Below, in pieces: positions 59,506 through 64,000 of a stretch of 64,000 nt of DNA. The stretch is taken from the NCBI GenBank assembly GCA_028706745.1, contig JAQTVM010000006.1, forward strand, positions 1-64,000. Direction: 5' to 3'. The notes beneath the pieces were generated by a model. That model saw only the letters and a list, made by a program, of their open reading frames with translations, did not search any database and had not been told where the DNA came from. The stretch's first letter is position 1; every line of letters starts with the position of its first letter. This DNA is from Candidatus Nanoarchaeia archaeon. Its GTDB lineage: Archaea > Nanobdellota > Nanobdellia > SCGC-AAA011-G17 > GW2011-AR17. Both the position numbers and the translations under genes were made by a program.

Positions 59506-60302
59506 GCCTTCTCTATATACTTCTTAATCTCTTCCACGAACTCTTCAGCCATTCTCCTGTACTTGCTGTACTCCTCTCCGGTTACTTCAGGCTTTGCCCT
59601 GTTTGTTATCTCCTTGAACAGCTTGTAGAAAGCCCTCATTGTGTTTGCCGCTTTTTGGCTGACGTGCTTCTTGGGAATAAGAGTTTTTTCCATCAGGTCT
59701 GCAACGTGTTCGGGAGAAGGGGGTATTTCGCCGTACTTCATCAGGGCAGCATGCGCAGAATCAATCACAGCCCAGTACAGGTCAATTGTTGCTGCAAGCA
59801 TTGTATTCTTTGATTTTGCCAATGCAGCGGGAGCCATTACAAAATAAGTGTATATTGCTTCTTTAGAGGGTCTTATCCTTCCCTCGTCCAATAAAGCTTG
59901 GAGAGGATCAAAGAATCCGGTATCAACCAGCGCAATCCCATACCTGAGTATATTAATTGCAACAGGGTCCCCCACTCTTACATACTCCCAAAAGCTTGTG
60001 AACTTCATTGACTGGATGTGCAGCTTTTTCTTGTCAGTGTCAGCCACAATCTTCTCAATTATTATCCTGTATGTCTGCACAACTTCTTCAGAGAACTTCA
60101 TTCTTACGTCGTCCAGGATGATTAAGATGTCAACATCTTTTCTTTCTTTGCCTTCCTGGGCTGTTGAGCCGAACAATACGATTGCTTTTATGAAGTCGCC
60201 GAATTCTTTCCAAACCCTCTGCGAAAACTTTTGCGCCAGGGCAAATTCTGCTTCAGGGTAAGCAATTTTCTTTTTTTCCTTTTTCTGGACCTTAAATTTC
60301 AT
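59502..60302 (-). CDS. nucleotidyltransferase with C-terminal HEPN-like helical region
   Basis: 266 residues. VLFGSTAQEGKERKDVDILIIL near residue 45 is GSx9-10DxD of the pol-beta type. The C-terminal half (residues 150-266) is helical: YFVMAPAALAKSKNTMLAATIDLYWAVIDSAHAALMKYGEIPPSPEHVADLM is HEPN-like. So antitoxin and toxin-like parts may be fused in one chain. There is no winged helix and no operator repeats, unlike the other four modules. Convergent with the small-protein cluster. Confidence 0.8.
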   Translation of the reverse strand: MKFKVQKKEKKKIAYPEAEFALAQKFSQRVWKEFGDFIKAIVLFGSTAQEGKERKDVDILIILDDVRMKFSEEVVQTYRIIIEKIVADTDKKKLHIQSMKFTSFWEYVRVGDPVAINILRYGIALVDTGFFDPLQALLDEGRIRPSKEAIYTYFVMAPAALAKSKNTMLAATIDLYWAVIDSAHAALMKYGEIPPSPEHVADLMEKTLIPKKHVSQKAANTMRAFYKLFKEITNRAKPEVTGEEYSKYRRMAEEFVEEIKKYIEKA

Positions 60303-60372
60303 TGTTATTCACCTCATTTTGAAAGGCGGCTCACGTGCCTCCTTTTTTGTTGATTTATTAGTATTTATACCT

Positions 60373-60399
60373 TTACTCTATCGGCGCGCCGGACCACCA
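60373..60399 (-). pseudogene. remnant of a duplicated 3' gene end (WWSGAPIE)
   Basis: On the minus strand 27 nt encode WWSGAPIE plus stop, matching 24 of 27 nt of the last codons of the TIM-barrel gene at 60492, and the sequence after both stops is also similar. The rest of the duplicate is gone. Only about 95 bp separate the two. Confidence 0.65.
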
Positions 60400-60491
60400 A
60401 GTTGCCAAGCAAACTGAAGTCAGTTTGATCAACAGGGCGGGCTAAAGCCCACCTGTACGTATTTATGGCTCTTTTGATATTTATGTTCATT

Positions 60492-62321
60492 TTACTCTAT
60501 TGGTGCGCCTGACCACCAATTATCTTCCTGGCTCTGCGGGTTAATCAAGTATCCGCCTGTCATGTACCTTGGAGTATGTGTCTGCCCGAAATAGCTGCCT
60601 GAAATGTCAGTCCATTTCTTGTCAACATTGCCTACCCTGTACATTGGAGACGATGCAATCTTTGCCCATGCTCCGAACATTGAGCCGTGAATGCTTTCCC
60701 CTTCTCCCTGCGCTCCAGGCTCGATAACCATCTTGTCCTTAAGTCCTGCTTTCACAACCTCTTTCATGAAATCCTCTATTGGGACATTTCCTTCTCCGGG
60801 AGATAAATGCTCGTCATAATAACCGAAATTGTCCGCTATATGCACGTGCCCTATTATGCCTTCCTGCAGCAGCTGCTTTGCCTCTTTCATGAACCATTTC
60901 TTGAATTCAGCATCACTGCCCTGGAAATACTTCCTCCAAGTGTTTGCGTGCCCTATGTCAAAAGTAGCTTTTATGTGCTCTGCAGCAATCTTGTTTGCCT
61001 CTTCTTCCGGCACGCGCTTTGCTTTCAGCTTTTCAGCCATTGCCGCTCTTGACTCCTTAATTATATCCCTTAATTCCTGCGGATGACTGCCATACTGCTC
61101 AGCAAACACATTTTCAGGCGCGATATATAATGGCTTTTTCAGCTTCCTGTCCTTTTCAATCTGATAAGCGTACATTCCCAGCTCTGCAATATTTTTGGCT
61201 GACTTCTCAAGCGCATATTGTTTTAGTGTTTTAATATTGCCTTCCATGCCTTTTTCCTTGTTTCCTATCTCCAAATCAACTTCCCTTTCCTGCCTTCCTG
61301 CGGCTGCGGAGTTTTCATAGGCATAAGAAATCTCTTTTTTTATCTGTTCTGTCGCCTTGCCAAGGAACTTTTGGGGGTTGTTAAGGAATTCCCTGTATTC
61401 TTCGGCAGATTCCTTGTGCGGCGCAACACCTGTCTGCTCTGCATATCTCATTGCCGCATAATCAGCAGCTTCCTTGTCCTTTTTTGCAAGTTCTGACACT
61501 GAATCCTGCATTTGTTTGACCATATCATATTTCTTTTTATATTCTTCAGCCATTGTTTCCCATCTTTTCTTTTCAGCAGATGCCTTCAGCCTTTCTTTTT
61601 CCATGAACTTGCTGAAGAAAATCTTTTCAGGCGGCTGGTTTGTCCTCTTGCCTTCCTCAACAAACTCGTCATAGCTCATGTTTTTGTAAACATACTCTCC
61701 TTTCGCGTCCCTCTTTGGCACCTGCACCCCGTTCTGTTCTTCCCACTCAACAACAGGCACTGTATAATCCCTTGGAAGCATTGCCTTCATCCTGCCGTTC
61801 TTGTCAACAATTCCCCACACTGCCTTTTTCTGCTCATCCTTGTGCGCAAGAAAATCTTTTCCTGATTCACAGATTGGTCTTGGGAATTCTCCTGTGTGTA
61901 TGACAACAGGGCCTCCTTCTGCAGTGTCTGCCGCAAAATCAATGGCTCTTTTTACTTCAAAAACAGCCTGCGCGGCAATATTGTCGTCAAACCTGTCTTC
62001 CCTGAATCCTGCAAAACCCATCACGTTTGCAGATGCGTGGGTGCTTAATGTTACCTTATTTATTTTTGCAAACTGCCTGATATCCTCTCTCTTGGTTTTT
62101 CCTATGATTTCAGGCGTTACAGACGTGGGGCTGGACAAGCTTCCCTTGTTCATTCCCATAAATCCCAGTTCAACGTGAGAAGCGCCTGCAGTTACGGCTG
62201 TCTTTATGGACGTCCAGGGGTCGCCTATTCCCATGGAAATGCCTAGGTCTTTTGCAGCTATGTCAACGCCTTCAAGACGCTTTTTTCCGCTGCTCCAATA
62301 GTCGTTTCCGAAGTCCACCAT
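60492..62321 (-). CDS. xylose-isomerase-like TIM-barrel protein with a long coiled-coil insert
   Basis: 609 residues. Endonuclease IV/xylose isomerase-like TIM barrel: HVELGFMGMN, LSTHASANVMGFAG, GGPVVIHTGEF, FDIGHANTW, IGHVHIADNFGYYDEHLSPGEG and MVIEPGA are metal-site strands with His, Glu and Asp in order. Residues about 230-390 form a Lys/Glu-rich helical insert (RLKASAEKKRWETMAEEYKKKYDMVKQMQDSV) that doubles the normal size. The C-terminus ends WWSGAPIE. It may be an AP endonuclease-like or sugar isomerase enzyme; activity is not certain. Confidence 0.8.
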   Translation of the reverse strand: MVDFGNDYWSSGKKRLEGVDIAAKDLGISMGIGDPWTSIKTAVTAGASHVELGFMGMNKGSLSSPTSVTPEIIGKTKREDIRQFAKINKVTLSTHASANVMGFAGFREDRFDDNIAAQAVFEVKRAIDFAADTAEGGPVVIHTGEFPRPICESGKDFLAHKDEQKKAVWGIVDKNGRMKAMLPRDYTVPVVEWEEQNGVQVPKRDAKGEYVYKNMSYDEFVEEGKRTNQPPEKIFFSKFMEKERLKASAEKKRWETMAEEYKKKYDMVKQMQDSVSELAKKDKEAADYAAMRYAEQTGVAPHKESAEEYREFLNNPQKFLGKATEQIKKEISYAYENSAAAGRQEREVDLEIGNKEKGMEGNIKTLKQYALEKSAKNIAELGMYAYQIEKDRKLKKPLYIAPENVFAEQYGSHPQELRDIIKESRAAMAEKLKAKRVPEEEANKIAAEHIKATFDIGHANTWRKYFQGSDAEFKKWFMKEAKQLLQEGIIGHVHIADNFGYYDEHLSPGEGNVPIEDFMKEVVKAGLKDKMVIEPGAQGEGESIHGSMFGAWAKIASSPMYRVGNVDKKWTDISGSYFGQTHTPRYMTGGYLINPQSQEDNWWSGAPIE

Positions 62322-62366
62322 AGTGTTTTCTCCTCTTGGAATAAGTGTTTTGAGGGCTTATAAACC

Positions 62367-62430
62367 TATTGTCGCTTTGCTCCAAATCCCTCTCGCTTGG
62401 CTCGCAGGATATTGTCGCTTTGCTCCAAAT
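62367..62430. repeat. 21-bp direct repeat in the upstream gap
   Basis: TATTGTCGCTTTGCTCCAAAT occurs at 62367-62387 and 62410-62430. It lies in a 200-bp gap without a gene, between the TIM-barrel gene start and the HEPN gene. Confidence 0.8.
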
Positions 62431-62521
62431 AGCCCGCTTATTGGCGGACTATAATGGAAATGAAAGAAGGAGGCTGGAATTATTGGTTTTTTATCATTTA
62501 TAGAATTCTAACTTCTTTATA

Positions 62522-63031
62522 TTACCCTTCCATTTCTTCCTTTGCTTTCATAAGCGCTGCCTTTGCCTGCCTGGACAGCTCGTCGTAAAGATTTTCTTTT
62601 AATGAAAGCGATGTCCCATATTGGTACATCTCCCTTAATTCTAAACAGGTGTATTCTATTGACTCGTTTGTGTCCATAAGTGCTATCTTGTCAAGCATTT
62701 CTCTATCAAAGCTTATCTTTTTGCTTTCTATCAGCCAATTAATCAAGGCAAATGTGCATTCCTGGTTTCTTGACTCAAAGCCGTGCTTTGCAGCTATTGC
62801 AAGAAGGCAGTGGTACATTGAGTAAAACAACGTGCTTGCGCAGATGTCAGAGAAATTGCCCTTGTGAAGCCAATCGCTTGCAAGGATATAATGCTCTGCC
62901 TTGGCTATGTGCGCATATGCTTTTTCCTTGCTTGGCTTAGCCTGAATTAATCCCCTGTGCTTCTTTCCATTTTGAAGCTCCTTTTCCGCCTTTCTCAGGC
63001 ACCATTCGACTTTGTTATTTGCATGGCTCAT
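62522..63031 (-). CDS. HEPN-domain protein (toxin candidate)
   Basis: 169 residues. It is a paralogue of the HEPN protein at 42620: GFESRNQECTFALI and LELREMYQYGTSLSLKE match GYESRNQSCTFALI and LDIREQMQYSTSTSLKE. The start overlaps the upstream nucleotidyltransferase gene by 4 bp. The Arg-Glu-x-Tyr-x-Tyr-Gly-Thr motif lacks the His of R-x4-6-H, so activity is uncertain. A possible internal promoter (shared element and TTTAAAAA box) lies about 90 bp before its start. Confidence 0.8.
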   Translation of the reverse strand: MSHANNKVEWCLRKAEKELQNGKKHRGLIQAKPSKEKAYAHIAKAEHYILASDWLHKGNFSDICASTLFYSMYHCLLAIAAKHGFESRNQECTFALINWLIESKKISFDREMLDKIALMDTNESIEYTCLELREMYQYGTSLSLKENLYDELSRQAKAALMKAKEEMEG

Positions 63032-63612
63032 CTTGAAAGCAATTCAAGAAAATTGTCTTCTCCTATAACGACAACTCCCTTAACCGCATCAAGAACTGCC
63101 TTTTCGTGGTTTTTAAAGCTAATCCCAAGAATATCTAGAGTGGTATAGATACTGTGCACTTTTTTTGTATTTACCTTGTTTATCGCTTCCACCTCTTTTT
63201 TCAGGTCTGCAAACTTCTTTTGCCCAGTGGCAAGCAAAACATCAACATCATTTGCCTTATCCTGCTTTTGGAGCACAGAGCCGAAGATAACTGCGATTTC
63301 CGCATTCTTTACCTTTCTTATTTCCCTTATCCACATTTTAATGTATGGGGGCGCTTCTTCTGCCTCTTTCATTAAGAGAAATCTAAGGTATTGCTTAACA
63401 TACTGGCTTTCAAAGGAAATGCTGTAAAATCTTGCCCTTCCCATCTCTTTTAGCTTGATTATGCCTTCTTTTTCCAGCTTTCTCGCTATCTTTAATGCAC
63501 CCATTGGGCTTATGTTCAGTTCCTTTGAAATGCTGTTTGCGTTATACTCCTGTTCGGGGCTCTTAAGGACAGTTAGCACGAACTGCATTTCTGTGCCGGA
63601 TATGTTTTCCAT
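63028..63612 (-). CDS. winged-helix/minimal nucleotidyltransferase fusion (MntA-like)
   Basis: 194 residues. Winged helix 10-70 (LTVLKSPEQEYNANSISKELNISPMGALKIARKLEKEGIIKLKEMGRARFYS). MNT motif IFGSVLQKQDKANDVDVLLA near 109 (GSx10DxD). Pairs with the HEPN gene at 62522. Start at 63612 is about 30 nt after a TATA box lying between two palindromes (63618-63655), so autoregulation is likely. Closest to the 42043 protein in domain pattern. Confidence 0.87.
   Translation of the reverse strand: MENISGTEMQFVLTVLKSPEQEYNANSISKELNISPMGALKIARKLEKEGIIKLKEMGRARFYSISFESQYVKQYLRFLLMKEAEEAPPYIKMWIREIRKVKNAEIAVIFGSVLQKQDKANDVDVLLATGQKKFADLKKEVEAINKVNTKKVHSIYTTLDILGISFKNHEKAVLDAVKGVVVIGEDNFLELLSR
63119..63139 (-). 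promoter_or_regulatory. shared 21-bp element, copy C, inside the MntA-like gene
   Basis: Minus strand TCTAGA, TATT, CTTGGGATTAG, followed by CTTTAAAAA, a weak TATA. It lies within codons of the MntA-like protein (DILGISFKN) and about 90 bp before the HEPN start. It may serve as an internal promoter or be a coincidence of the coding sequence. Confidence 0.45.
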
Positions 63613-63617
63613 AGATA

Positions 63618-63655
63618 TAAACTATTAGTTTAGATATATAAACTTTTGGTTTATA
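63618..63655. promoter_or_regulatory. paired operators of the MntA-like gene
   Basis: TAAACTA-T-TAGTTTA (63618-63632) and TATAAAC-TTTTG-GTTTATA (63637-63655), centres 21 bp apart, surrounding the TATA box of the gene starting at 63612 (minus). Confidence 0.7.
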
Positions 63656-64000
63656 TCCTCTTAACAGTCTTCAAGTCTTCTATTCTCTTCTTCAGCGGAA
63701 TTCCGGACGCGAAGAAATGCCAAAAGACTTTCTTTATCCACTCTATCCACTCTGCGTCATAAACCTCATAGAATATGTATGTCTTCTTCTTGCCTGTCTC
63801 GTGCGGGTCCTTTATCTCTTTAAGCTTTACAACCCTGTCGTCAATCACAAATGCCCTCAAGGGCTGCTCAACGTGCCTTATCTCAATCCTGTCCTTTCCG
63901 GAAAGGCTGTTTATTGCATTAATTCTCTTTGCATTGTCTATTGAGCTGATATTAATGTCTGCTATGAACTTGACAGGAATGTTTCTTTCTGCCAATTCTG
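63651..64000 (-). CDS. C-terminal part of a TrmB/PLD-like regulator (cut by window edge)
   Basis: About 116 residues remain, open at the window edge. LAERNIPVKFIADINISSIDNAKRINAI, then EIRHVEQPLRAFVIDDRVVKLKEIKDPHETGKKKTYIFYEV and EWIEWIKKVFWHFF resemble the C-terminal sensor (phospholipase D-like) half of TrmB-family transcription regulators. The N-terminal HTH is outside the window. Its stop overlaps the operator region of the MntA-like gene. Family assignment is moderate. Confidence 0.5.
   Translation of the reverse strand, partial: ELAERNIPVKFIADINISSIDNAKRINAINSLSGKDRIEIRHVEQPLRAFVIDDRVVKLKEIKDPHETGKKKTYIFYEVYDAEWIEWIKKVFWHFFASGIPLKKRIEDLKTVKRI

Noticed and set aside
62367-62430. CRISPR array
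   Set aside because: There are only two copies of a 21-bp repeat with a 22-bp gap, no further units and no cas genes in the window.

Overview
This window is a chromosomal segment of an archaeon, most likely a DPANN-type lineage (Woesearchaeota/Pacearchaeota-like; inferred without a tree). The archaeal assignment rests on a 16S-tRNA-Ala-23S rRNA operon, an L44e-S27e-aIF2alpha-Nop10 cluster beside a GINS gene, an archaeal-type phosphoglycerate mutase, TruD, class III (pilin) signal peptides, and TATA boxes about 25-30 nt before many start codons (leaderless mRNAs).

Layout. 1-14750: surface-glycan locus with five glycosyltransferase-type enzymes, two methyltransferases, a GDP-fucose branch (gmd, fcl) and a complete set of genes for GDP-D-glycero-D-manno-heptose (gmhA, hddA, gmhB, hddC) with an extra GDP-sugar dehydratase-like SDR. 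14840-20910: rRNA operon. Its leader and 16S-23S spacer are packed with short perfect hairpins, and the 23S gene is interrupted by a 690-nt group I intron encoding an I-CreI-like LAGLIDADG protein at the I-CreI insertion site. 21040-29630: cell-surface locus with three related proteins that look like outer-membrane beta-barrels, two lipoproteins (one an HEAGH metalloprotease), an S-layer-like protein, two tandem small Cys/His proteins and three tandem paralogous two-helix membrane proteins. 29570-38000: mixed region with nucleotidyltransferase/HEPN modules, MazEF-like toxin-antitoxin, DHH phosphoesterase, endonuclease III, RNA m5C methyltransferase, and two exported caspase-fold proteins with EF-hand loops. 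38400-46910: mostly housekeeping genes plus pilins, another nucleotidyltransferase/HEPN pair and a zinc-ribbon toxin-antitoxin-like pair. 46910-54600: an AT-rich defence island with a caspase-like gene divergent from an operon of PD-(D/E)XK nuclease, RHH protein, fused nuclease-methyltransferase, membrane coiled-coil protein, specificity subunit and HEPN-zinc-ribbon protein. 54830-59510: unknown small-protein genes with a metallophosphoesterase; two share a nearly identical 98-bp 5' module followed by unrelated tails. 59500-64000: a nucleotidyltransferase, a TIM-barrel protein with a coiled-coil insert, another HEPN/nucleotidyltransferase pair and the end of a regulator-like gene.

Themes: five nucleotidyltransferases and several HEPN proteins, four of the former behind their own sequence-specific operator repeats; three caspase-fold proteins; a 21-bp element shared by three promoter-like sites (MazEF region, small-protein operon, and inside a nucleotidyltransferase gene just before its HEPN partner). 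Functions are assigned by motif reading only; no database search was run.
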